52,713 bases of DNA from Oscillibacter sp. (GTDB lineage Bacteria; Bacillota; Clostridia; Oscillospirales; Oscillospiraceae), in assembly GCA_022652655.1 (NCBI GenBank), contig JALCRQ010000006.1, positions 1 through 52,713 on the forward strand, written 5' to 3'. Positions 32,473-39,756 of the stretch are shown in pieces. A program made the position numbers and the translations under genes. The notes below the pieces were generated by a model. It searched no databases and was not told where the DNA came from. It was given only the letters and a program-made list of their open reading frames with translations. The stretch's first letter is position 1, and each line of letters begins with the position of its first letter.

Positions 32473-32552
32473 GGGGCGCGTAAAAGCCCCCGAAAATTCC
32501 GTCCCGGGGAGCACAATCCGCGGCACGCGCTGCCCGGAAAAAGGAGAACGCC

Positions 32553-33593
32553 ATGAATCTTGCCATTTCCCAGTCCTTTCTGCGTGAAACCGTCCACGCC
32601 CTCTTTTCCGCCGACAGCCCCAGCGGATTTACCTCCCGGGCCGCGGACGCCGCCGGGGAGATCGCCCGGTCTCTGGGCTATGCGGTGTCCCGCTCCAACA
32701 AGGGCTCCGTCATCATTTCCGTGCCGGGCCGGGATCACAGCCGGACGGTGGGGCTCTGCGCCCACATCGACACGCTGGGCCTGATGGTCCGCTCCGTATC
32801 GGAGCACGGCGAGCTGTATATCACCAAAATCGGCGGCCCCATCCTCCCCACGCTGGACGGCGAGTACTGCCGGATCTACACCCGGGACGGCCGGGTCTGC
32901 ACCGGCACGATTCTCTCCCGTTCTCCCGCCGCCCACGTATTCGGCGACGCCTCCACCCGCGCCCGGGACGAGGACGACATGTATGTCCGCATTGACGAGA
33001 CGGTGGCCTCCGCCGCCGACGTCCGGGCTCTGGGCATCGAGGCGGGAGACTATATCTGCTACGATCCCAAGACCGTGATCACCGAGAGCGGCTTTCTCAA
33101 GTCCCGCTTTATCGACGACAAGGGCAGCGCCTCCTGCCTTCTGACGCTGCTGCGGCTGCTGCGGGATACGAACACCGTCCCCCGGTACGATACCGAAATC
33201 GTCTTTACCGTGTATGAGGAAGTGGGGCACGGCGGCGCAACCTTCTCCCGGAATCTCACGGAGCTGCTGGCCGTGGACATGGGCTGTGTGGGCGGAGAGC
33301 TCACCTGCACGGAGCATCAGGTCTCCATCTGCGCCAAGGACTCCTCCGGCCCCTTCGACTATGAACTGGTTTCCCGGCTCATATCGCTGGCCCGGGACAA
33401 CGGTGTGGACTACGCCGTGGACGTCTATCCCCATTATTCCTCCGACGCCGCCGTGGCCTGGAAGGCCGGGCAGGACGTCCGGGCGGCTCTCATCGGGCCG
33501 GGCGTCCAGGCCTCCCACGGCATGGAGCGCACCCACCTGGACGGCATGCGCGCCACCATCGAACTGGCCTGGCTGTACCTGGACTGCCGGTAA
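32553..33593 (+). CDS. M42 family aminopeptidase (glutamyl aminopeptidase/endoglucanase-like)
   Basis: 346-aa metallo-aminopeptidase of the M42 (TET) family, which forms self-compartmentalising dodecamers that trim short peptides. Metal and catalytic residues are visible: AHIDTLG, RFIDDKGSAS, YEEVGHGG, VDMG and SHGMERTH. GGAG lies six bases before the ATG. The gene has its own promoter and terminator. It is divergent from the LacI/ABC/M24 cluster, which suggests a shared role in peptide use (inference). Confidence 0.9.
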   Translation: MNLAISQSFLRETVHALFSADSPSGFTSRAADAAGEIARSLGYAVSRSNKGSVIISVPGRDHSRTVGLCAHIDTLGLMVRSVSEHGELYITKIGGPILPTLDGEYCRIYTRDGRVCTGTILSRSPAAHVFGDASTRARDEDDMYVRIDETVASAADVRALGIEAGDYICYDPKTVITESGFLKSRFIDDKGSASCLLTLLRLLRDTNTVPRYDTEIVFTVYEEVGHGGATFSRNLTELLAVDMGCVGGELTCTEHQVSICAKDSSGPFDYELVSRLISLARDNGVDYAVDVYPHYSSDAAVAWKAGQDVRAALIGPGVQASHGMERTHLDGMRATIELAWLYLDCR

Positions 33594-33620
33594 GGCCGCC
33601 GGATCCCGGCACAGAATCAT

Positions 33621-33656
33621 AAAACCAGCGCCGGACTTGCGTCCGGCGCTGGTTTT
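33621..33656 (+). terminator. Bidirectional terminator between M42 and anti-sigma genes
   Basis: A 16-bp stem, AAAACCAGCGCCGGAC with GTCCGGCGCTGGTTTT, and a four-base loop. Confidence 0.9.
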
Positions 33657-33675
33657 GGGTTGAGCGGTTTTCGGT

Positions 33676-34515
33676 TTATTTGAGAAGCGCCTGATAGACG
33701 CTCTTTGCGATGGTGAACTCCACCGCGCCCATGGAGCCCGGGGCCACCTCATACTCGTCAAAGGCCAGCACCAGATTGCCGTCCGCGTCGAAGTAATAGT
33801 TGCGGTCGGCGGCCACGCCGGTAAAGTCCTCCGCAAAGTAGGTCTCCCCTTCGGGCGGATGCTCCATCTGCCGCTTCACCTCGTCGGTGAGAACGGCCTG
33901 CCAGTTGGAGCCGGCCTTGAAAAGGCCGTCCAGCTTCACAACCTGATCCGTCTTTTTGTCGATGTTGTAGATTTTGCTGAACTGGTAGCCGCTGGCCTGC
34001 GTCTCCAGGGCGTCCACCCGGAGCGTAAACCAGTCCTCCGTATCGGTGACAGTCCGATAGGATACGTTCAGGCCCTCGTATGCCTCGCCCAGCTGGGCGC
34101 AGTCGGCTTTGAACTGGCCGATGAGCTGGTCGGTGTACTGCTGCACATCCGCGTTGACGGAGGCCGCCGCGCTGCCGCCCCCCTGCACCTCCGGCACGGA
34201 TACGTCCGCGTGGGCGTGCCCGTCGTCATGGGTGTAGCGGCGGAAGGTAATCACCTCCACAATGGGGCCCAGCACGGGAATCCTGGCCATGGCGGCGGCC
34301 GCCGGGGCAGAGAGATTCGGCACGGCCACAAATACGGCCAGTGCGGCGGCCACGCCGATCAGGGCGCGCCCGAAAGTCTTGTGCGTTTTTGTTTTCACGA
34401 TTTTTTCCTCCAGGGCGGCGCAGGTGGCGAACACTCTCCCGGCATAGTCCTCCGGCAGAGGAAACGCCTCCTCCCGCGCCATTCTCCTGATTCTTTCATC
34501 AAACTGATCCATCAT
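33676..34515 (-). CDS. Anti-sigma factor-like membrane protein (DUF3298, RsiV-like)
   Basis: 279-aa single-pass protein. A cytoplasmic N-terminus (about 1-45) containing MMDQFDERIRRMAREE is followed by a membrane segment (about 50-68) and an extracytoplasmic region ending in a DUF3298-type domain (about 205-279, FTIAKSVYQALLK). This is the layout of RsiV, which holds SigV until lysozyme triggers its cleavage. The first codons overlap the end of the sigma gene by 17 bases, so the two are coupled. The signal sensed here is unknown; cell-wall stress is the simplest guess. Confidence 0.8.
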   Translation of the reverse strand: MMDQFDERIRRMAREEAFPLPEDYAGRVFATCAALEEKIVKTKTHKTFGRALIGVAAALAVFVAVPNLSAPAAAAMARIPVLGPIVEVITFRRYTHDDGHAHADVSVPEVQGGGSAAASVNADVQQYTDQLIGQFKADCAQLGEAYEGLNVSYRTVTDTEDWFTLRVDALETQASGYQFSKIYNIDKKTDQVVKLDGLFKAGSNWQAVLTDEVKRQMEHPPEGETYFAEDFTGVAADRNYYFDADGNLVLAFDEYEVAPGSMGAVEFTIAKSVYQALLK

Positions 34516-35002
34516 TTGTCCCCTCTTCTCCCAGCAGAATTTTCAGCCGTTCGCGGCCCCGGTGCAGGCGGGTTTTCACCGCCGCCTGACTCAGCCCCAA
34601 AACGCCGCCGATCTGCCGGATATTCAGGTCCTCATAGTAAAAAAGGGTAATCACGGTGCGGAAATCCGGCGGAAGCTGCTCCACCGCCTGCCAGAGAGAC
34701 AGTCGCTCCGTGCAGTCCGTCCCGGACGCGGGAATTACTTCCTCCACGTCGGACAGGGCCACGGATGGGTGGGATTTGCGGCAGACGTCGTAGCATTTAT
34801 TGGTGAGAATCCGCAGAATCCAGGGCTTGAACTTCTCCGGCTCACGCAGCGCCGCAAGACTTGCGTAAGCGGAGAGAATTGCCTCCTGGACGGCGTCCTC
34901 GGCGTCCTGATCGCTTTTCAGAATTGTGCGCGCCGTACGGAACAGAGCCGTCTGGCAGCGCACAACCTGGCCGCTGAACCAATCTCTCGTCATGGCGGGC
35001 AA
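34499..35002 (-). CDS. ECF-type RNA polymerase sigma factor
   Basis: Sigma factor of about 167 residues with only regions 2 and 4, as in the ECF group. Region 2 includes SDQDAEDAVQEAILSAYASL and the -10 recognition helix PEKFKPWILRILTNKC; region 4 has LPPDFRTVITLFYYEDL and the helix-turn-helix LGLSQAAVKTRLHRGRERLK. AAGGAGG (35017-35011) lies eight bases before a TTG at 35002 but 17 before the next ATG at 34993, so TTG is the preferred start. It is cotranscribed with the downstream anti-sigma gene. The upstream 130 bases carry TATAAG-like sequence and a large inverted repeat. Confidence 0.88.
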   Translation of the reverse strand: MPAMTRDWFSGQVVRCQTALFRTARTILKSDQDAEDAVQEAILSAYASLAALREPEKFKPWILRILTNKCYDVCRKSHPSVALSDVEEVIPASGTDCTERLSLWQAVEQLPPDFRTVITLFYYEDLNIRQIGGVLGLSQAAVKTRLHRGRERLKILLGEEGTNDGSV

Positions 35003-35112
35003 GGGCCGCACCTCCTTCGTGTTTCCGCCGCGCCTGGGGCGCGGCTTTCTGACCGGTCATACTTATAGATGGATTCCCCCCGGCAAAGGTGACAGCGGGC
35101 GAGAAATTATTT

Positions 35113-35145
35113 GCGCCGGGGCGGAAATCTTCTCCGCTCCGGCGC
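35113..35145. repeat. Inverted repeat between MATE and sigma genes
   Basis: GCGCCGG (35113-35119) and CCGGCGC (35139-35145) extend with further pairing to a stem of about 13 bp. It lies just after the MATE stop and has no T tract, so it is a weak terminator at best. Confidence 0.45.
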
Positions 35146-35152
35146 ACGGCGG

Positions 35153-36511
35153 TTATACGCCGTCGGGAAGCTCTGCCGCCTCCCGGCGGGTTTTGCACGC
35201 CCGCGCAAAAAAGAAGGCGCACAGCAGAATCTGCACCGCCGTGGCGCAGGGAGCCGCCATCCCCAGATAAAGAAGGGAGACGGGCCAGCGCCGGCTCATG
35301 GCAAGGGTAACGGGGATGCGGACGGCGGCGATCCCCGCGATGCTCTGCAAAAGAAGGAATCTCGTCCGGCCGCAGCCGTCAAAGTAGCCGATAAAGCTGA
35401 ACAGGATCGACGAGAGAAGCAGATCAACCGCGTGGGCCCGGAGATATTCCCAGGCGCCCGCCGTAACAGCCGGGGCCGTTTTTCCAAAAAGGGCGATCAG
35501 GCCGTCGCCCCGGAAGAACAGCATCCAGGACGCCGCGGCGTCCGCCAGGAGGAAAATTCCCATTCCCATCCACAGCGCCCGGTGCGCCCGGTCATATCGC
35601 CCCGCGCCCACATTCTGCGCGGTGAAGGCCGACAGCGACTGTGCGCAGGCCATGGGCACCAGCGCCGCAAAGGTACAGAGCTTCTCCGCCGCGCCGACGG
35701 AGGCGGCCGCCGTTACGCCCAGCGTGTTGATAATGGGCAGCGTCGCCATAAACGCCATGCCGGACAGCGCGTTCTGCAGGGCCACGGGCGCTCCCAGCCG
35801 GAGTGTCTGCAGCGCGATCCGGCGCCGGAACCGAACGTCCCTTCTGCGCAGAGGGAGCTTTTTCCGCTGCGCCCAGAGCAGACACAGCCCCACGCTGACC
35901 GCCTGTGCCAAAACCGTGGCGCAGGCGGCGCTGAAAACCGGCTGCCCGAAAAAGTGCTCAAAGGACAGATCTGCGGCAATATTGAAGATGCACGCCAGCG
36001 CCGCCGCGGCCAGCGGGACCCGGGCGTTTCCCATTCCGCGGAACACGCTGCCCAGAAAGTTGTAGGCCACCGTGCACACAAAGCCGGCGGAGCAGATCCG
36101 CACATACGTTACGGTCTGCCGGAAGATCCCGGCCGGCACCCGCATCAGCGACACCACCAGCCCGGCGCATACCGTCAGTACCACGGTCACCGCGGCGCCC
36201 GCCGCCAGAAAAAGGTACATTCCGCCGCCGATCACCGGCCCGGCCCGATTCTCCTCGCCCCGGCCTACGATCCGGCCCAGCAGCACGGTGGTGCCCGTGG
36301 TCAGTCCCGCGGTAATCAGCGTGAGCAGCTCCATAATCTGGCTTCCCGTGGAAACCGCCGCCACATCCGCAGCCGTCCCGAAGCGCGCCACAATCACCAG
36401 GTCGGCCGCGCCGTACAGATCCTGCAGGCACACGGCCAGAAGAACCGGCAGGGCAAAGCGCAGAAGATGCCGGAGGATCGGGCCCTCGGTGAGATTCTGT
36501 TCTTCGCGCAT
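35153..36511 (-). CDS. MATE family efflux transporter
   Basis: 452-aa exporter with about 12 hydrophobic helices in two MatE repeats. The first repeat contains ALPVLLAVCLQDLYGAADLV and TTGTTVLLGRIVGRGEE, and the second QNALSGMAFMATLPIINTLG. MATE carriers export drugs or metabolites using sodium or proton gradients; the substrate is not evident. GGAGGGAAGG precedes the ATG at 36511. A longer frame to 36640 overlaps the promoter and is rejected. Expression comes from a near-perfect promoter with a 95-base leader that may contain an attenuator. Confidence 0.88.
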   Translation of the reverse strand: MREEQNLTEGPILRHLLRFALPVLLAVCLQDLYGAADLVIVARFGTAADVAAVSTGSQIMELLTLITAGLTTGTTVLLGRIVGRGEENRAGPVIGGGMYLFLAAGAAVTVVLTVCAGLVVSLMRVPAGIFRQTVTYVRICSAGFVCTVAYNFLGSVFRGMGNARVPLAAAALACIFNIAADLSFEHFFGQPVFSAACATVLAQAVSVGLCLLWAQRKKLPLRRRDVRFRRRIALQTLRLGAPVALQNALSGMAFMATLPIINTLGVTAAASVGAAEKLCTFAALVPMACAQSLSAFTAQNVGAGRYDRAHRALWMGMGIFLLADAAASWMLFFRGDGLIALFGKTAPAVTAGAWEYLRAHAVDLLLSSILFSFIGYFDGCGRTRFLLLQSIAGIAAVRIPVTLAMSRRWPVSLLYLGMAAPCATAVQILLCAFFFARACKTRREAAELPDGV

Positions 36512-36611
36512 ATCCTTCCCTCCCGTAAAAAGAAAAAGCCGGGCAGCGGGCGCGTGTCCTTCTGTCGGCTCTTGCGGGCGCTGTGCTCGGCGCAGCGCTT
36601 TTGTTTTTTTA

Positions 36612-36640
36612 ATTGTATCGGGCGCGGCATTTTTTGTCAA
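36612..36640 (-). promoter_or_regulatory. Near-consensus promoter for the MATE gene
   Basis: On the minus strand TTGACA (36640-36635), a 17-base spacer and TACAAT (36617-36612). It is back to back with the thiI promoter. The leader holds a hairpin (GCGCTG/CAGCGC) and a T-rich run just before the ribosome binding site. Confidence 0.8.
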
Positions 36641-36675
36641 GCCGGCAGCCGGCGCTTTTATTTTTCCGGGGGGTG

Positions 36676-36684
36676 TGCTATGAT
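36676..36684 (+). promoter_or_regulatory. Extended -10 promoter for thiI
   Basis: TGCTATGAT is an extended -10 element, 62 bases before the thiI ATG. The -35 region (TTTTAT near 36656) is poor. Confidence 0.6.
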
Positions 36685-36745
36685 AACATCACGAAAATGG
36701 AAAGAAATCCGCGCGGATTGCTCCGCGCGATGGTCGGAGGTTGCA

Positions 36746-37948
36746 ATGGCGGAGGAAAAGCGGCAGGAAATCCTGCTTCTGAAACTGGGCGAGGTGGTTT
36801 TAAAGGGCCTCAACCGCAATGTGTTTGAGGACAAGCTGGTGGCCAACGTGGGACGGCACGTCCGCCCCTTCGGGCGCTTTCAGGTCTATACGAAGCAGAG
36901 CACCATCTACGTGGAGCCCCGGAGCCCGGAGTGCGATCTGGACGGGGCGTACCGGGCCTGTCTCCAGGTGTTCGGCGCGGTGGCCGTGGCCCGGGCGCTC
37001 CCCTGCGAGAAAACCGTGGAGGCCATCTCCCAAACCGCCAGAACCTATCTCGCCGGTGCTTTTGCCCGGGCCGGGAGCTTCAAGGTGGAATCCCGGCGGG
37101 CGGACAAGCAGTTCCCCATGACCTCCATCCAGCTCTCCCAGGCCGTGGGCGGCGACCTGGCGGAGGCGTTTCCCAATGTGCGCGTAGACGTCCACCACCC
37201 CGATCTCACCGTCTATGTGGAGATCCGGGAACGGGCCGCCTACGTTCACATGCCCCCGGCGGAGGGCGCAGGGGGGCTCCCCGTGGGCTGCGGCGGCCGG
37301 GCCGTGTCGCTGCTCTCCGGCGGAATCGACAGCCCCGTGTCCTCCTGGATGATGGCCCGCCGGGGCGTCTGGCTGGAGATGGTGCACTTTGCCTCCCCGC
37401 CCTACACCTCCCAGCAGGCGCTGGACAAGGTGCTGGAGCTGGCGAAGCTGCTGGTTCCCTGGTGCGGGCAGCTGGTGGTGCACGTGATTCCCTTTACCCA
37501 GATTCAGGAGGAGATCCGCCGGAGCTGTCCCGAGGAGTACTTCACCCTGATTATGCGCCGGTTTATGATGCGTCTGGCCGACGCCGTGGCTAGGAAGGCC
37601 GGAGCCGGGGCGCTGGTCACCGGCGAATCCCTGGGTCAGGTGGCCAGTCAGACCATGCTCTCCCTGGCCGTCACCGGAGAGGTGACGGCGCTGCCCGTGC
37701 TGCGCCCCCTCATCGGTATGGACAAGGCGGAGATCGTCAGGCTCTCCCGCCGGATCGGCACCTACGAGACCTCCATCCTCCCCTATGAGGACTGCTGCAC
37801 GGTCTTTACGCCCCGCCATCCCAACACCCGGCCCGTCCCGGAGGCCGTCCGGGCGGCGGAGAGCGCTCTGGACGTTCAGGCGCTGACGGACGCGGCCCTG
37901 GCGGGCAGGCGCCGCTACCGCATCAAAAGCGACGGGAGCATCAGCTGA
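36746..37948 (+). CDS. thiI: tRNA 4-thiouridine sulfurtransferase
   Basis: 400-aa enzyme that adenylates U8 of tRNA and inserts sulfur; in many bacteria it also supplies sulfur for thiazole synthesis. An N-terminal ferredoxin-like and THUMP region (about 1-170) is followed by the PP-loop domain with SLLSGGIDSPVSSWMM and the conserved PYEDCCTVF near the C-terminus. There is no rhodanese domain, as expected in Firmicutes. CGGAGG lies five bases before the ATG at 36746; longer upstream readings cross the promoter. No cysteine desulfurase gene (nifZ/iscS) adjoins, although that pairing is common. Its TGA overlaps the ATG of the small membrane protein. Confidence 0.94.
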   Translation: MAEEKRQEILLLKLGEVVLKGLNRNVFEDKLVANVGRHVRPFGRFQVYTKQSTIYVEPRSPECDLDGAYRACLQVFGAVAVARALPCEKTVEAISQTARTYLAGAFARAGSFKVESRRADKQFPMTSIQLSQAVGGDLAEAFPNVRVDVHHPDLTVYVEIRERAAYVHMPPAEGAGGLPVGCGGRAVSLLSGGIDSPVSSWMMARRGVWLEMVHFASPPYTSQQALDKVLELAKLLVPWCGQLVVHVIPFTQIQEEIRRSCPEEYFTLIMRRFMMRLADAVARKAGAGALVTGESLGQVASQTMLSLAVTGEVTALPVLRPLIGMDKAEIVRLSRRIGTYETSILPYEDCCTVFTPRHPNTRPVPEAVRAAESALDVQALTDAALAGRRRYRIKSDGSIS

Positions 37949-38148
37949 TGAAAAAGGGCAAGCTGGATTATAAGGTCACGGCGGTCATCCTCTTTGTCGC
38001 GTCGGTTTTCTGGCTGGCCGACGCCGCGCTGGCGCGTCAGGTGCTCTCCGGCGCGGTGGGCGTGGCCTGCCTGGCGGCGGCCGCCGTCAATGTGCTCTAC
38101 TGCCGGAAATGCGGCAGGGAGCAGGAGGATAAAAAGGATCAGAAATAA
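37948..38148 (+). CDS. Small membrane protein of unknown function
   Basis: 66-aa protein with two hydrophobic segments (about 10-26 and 31-50), a Cys pair YCRKCGRE (about 52-59) and a lysine-rich tail. It begins on the last base of the thiI stop codon (TGATG), so it is translationally coupled to thiI. I do not recognise a family. The paired cysteines next to the membrane could bind metal or form a disulfide. Confidence 0.7.
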   Translation: MKKGKLDYKVTAVILFVASVFWLADAALARQVLSGAVGVACLAAAAVNVLYCRKCGREQEDKKDQK

Positions 38149-38189
38149 GTGTTCCGCCGGCGTCGGCAGCGGACTGGAGGGGAATCTCT

Positions 38190-39452
38190 ATGGCACATCA
38201 GGCTGAAATCATCGCCGTGGGCACCGAACTGCTGCTGGGCAACATCGCCAACACCGACGCCCAGTATCTCTCCGGAGAGCTGAGCTCTCTGGGCATCGGC
38301 GTCTACTGGCACACCGTGGTGGGCGACAACCCGCGCCGCCTCCGGGACGCGCTGGCCGTGGCCCGGAGCCGGGCCGACCTGCTGATCGTCACCGGGGGGC
38401 TGGGCCCCACCTACGACGATCTCACCAAGCAGGTACTCTGTCAGGCCTTCGGCCTCCCGCTGGAGCTGCATGAGGATATTCTGGAGGGCATCCGGCTTTT
38501 CTACCGGGAATCTCTGCACCGGGAGATGCCGGAGAACAACGTCAGCCAGGCCATGCTGCCCGTGGGCTGCACCGTCTTTCCCAACGCCGTGGGCACGGCC
38601 CCGGGCTGCGGTTTTGAAAAGGACGGCGTCCGGGTGCTGATGCTCCCCGGCCCGCCCTTTGAACTGAAAACCATGTACCGCCGCTGCGCGGAGCCCTATC
38701 TCCGGGGCCTTTCCCGGGAGGTCATCGTCTCCCGGGACATCCTGTGCTTCGGTCTGGGGGAGTCCTCGGTGGAGGAGCTGCTTCACGACCGGATGACGGA
38801 GATGGAAAATCCCACTCTGGCCACCTACGCCAAATCCGCGGAGGTCCGGCTCCGGGCCACCGCCCGGGCGGCCTCCCGAAAAGAGGCGGAGGCCATGCTG
38901 GCTCCCGTGGAGGCGGAGGTGCGGGCCGCGCTGGGCAGCTATGTCTACGGCACGGACGTGTCCGGCCTGCCGGAGCAGTGCCTGCGCCTGCTGAGCGGGC
39001 GGCAGCTGACCTTCGCCACCGCCGAAAGCTGCACCGGCGGGCAGATCGCCGCGGAATTTACCGCCCTGCCCGGCGCGTCCGCCGCCTACCGGGGCGGCGT
39101 GGTGTCCTACTGGACCAGCGTCAAGCACGACGTGCTGGGGGTGGAGCAATCGCTTCTGGACCGGTACGGCGCCGTGTCGGACCCCGTGGCCCGGGCCATG
39201 GCCCAGTCCGCCCGGCGGATCACCGGCGCCGATCTGGCCGTCTCCGTCACCGGCGTGGCGGGGCCCGACCGGGACGAGCGGGGCAATCCCGTGGGGCTGG
39301 TATTTGTGGGCCTTGCCGCGCCGGAGAACACCTTCTGCCGCCGGCTGGAGCTGGGACAGCGCCGCCGGGACCGCATCCGCGGCGTGTCCGTGAACCACGC
39401 CTTCGACATGCTCCGCCGGTATCTCACCGGCATTCCCGTGGAGGAGCTCTGA
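38190..39452 (+). CDS. cinA: CinA family protein (nicotinamide-nucleotide amidase/ADP-ribose hydrolase)
   Basis: 420-aa two-domain CinA. The N-terminal MoCF-like domain has AVGTELLLGNIANTDAQYLS and TGGLGPTYDDLTKQVL; CinA COG1058 domains hydrolyse ADP-ribose. The C-terminal domain has TAESCTGGQIAAEFTALPGA, SYWTSVKHDVLGV and VTGVAGPDRDE, the pyridine-nucleotide deamidase core with its catalytic Ser. It recycles nicotinamide mononucleotide. GGAGGGGAATCTCT precedes the ATG. In many Firmicutes cinA lies beside recA; here it follows thiI. Confidence 0.93.
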   Translation: MAHQAEIIAVGTELLLGNIANTDAQYLSGELSSLGIGVYWHTVVGDNPRRLRDALAVARSRADLLIVTGGLGPTYDDLTKQVLCQAFGLPLELHEDILEGIRLFYRESLHREMPENNVSQAMLPVGCTVFPNAVGTAPGCGFEKDGVRVLMLPGPPFELKTMYRRCAEPYLRGLSREVIVSRDILCFGLGESSVEELLHDRMTEMENPTLATYAKSAEVRLRATARAASRKEAEAMLAPVEAEVRAALGSYVYGTDVSGLPEQCLRLLSGRQLTFATAESCTGGQIAAEFTALPGASAAYRGGVVSYWTSVKHDVLGVEQSLLDRYGAVSDPVARAMAQSARRITGADLAVSVTGVAGPDRDERGNPVGLVFVGLAAPENTFCRRLELGQRRRDRIRGVSVNHAFDMLRRYLTGIPVEEL

Positions 39453-39480
39453 CCCGGGGCGGGAAAAGTTCTCCCGAGGC

Positions 39481-39509
39481 TTGCAATCGCCCGCAGGGCG
39501 CGGTATACT
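39481..39509 (+). promoter_or_regulatory. Promoter for the guanine deaminase transcript
   Basis: TTGCAA (39481-39486), a 17-base spacer and TATACT (39504-39509). The transcript would begin near 39516, some 60 bases before the riboswitch aptamer. That interval contains a GC-rich hairpin (about 39531-39552). Confidence 0.75.
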
Positions 39510-39577
39510 GTAAAAAGTGCGGCGCGTTCCGCCCGCCGCGGAGGCGGCGGAGTCTGCGTCCGCCCGACTGCTGTCAG

Positions 39578-39709
39578 GCTCATATAGTTCCGCTGAAGGT
39601 CCGCCCTCCGGGGCGGCGCGGCGCGGAAGTTTCTACGGGGCCGCCCAAGGTCCCGGCTATGAGCGTCTGAACGGAGAGAAGTCTCCGTCCGGGCGCTCAT
39701 TTTATTTTT
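39578..39709 (+). ncRNA. Variant purine (guanine-class) riboswitch with ON-type terminator
   Basis: P1 pairs GCTCATA (39578-39584) with TATGAGC (39658-39664). The purine-aptamer core is clear: ATATAGTT for J1/2, AAGTTTCTACG for J2/3, and GGCTATGAG for J3/1. The base aligned with position 74 is C, which specifies guanine-like ligands. P2 (TTCCGC/GCGGAA) carries a long inserted hairpin (CCGCCC/GGGCGG), and J1/2 has G where A is usual. A terminator (ATGAGCG 39659-39665 with CGCTCAT 39694-39700, an inner 7-bp stem, then T-rich sequence to 39709) uses the P1 3' strand. Ligand binding should block termination and switch on guanine deaminase. Confidence 0.8.
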
Positions 39710-39756
39710 CCGCGGACACGCCCAAAGCGGCAGATTGAAGAAATGAGGTGCAAGCG

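Noticed and set aside
32290-32526. A 78-codon minus-strand frame between the LacI operators and the M42 gene
   Set aside because: It covers the M42 promoter and a dispersed repeat, is Arg/Pro-rich and lacks a start signal.
36512-36605. A guanidine (ykkC-type) riboswitch in the MATE leader
   Set aside because: None of the conserved guanidine-I, -II or -III sequence blocks is present, despite the common link of such switches with small efflux genes.
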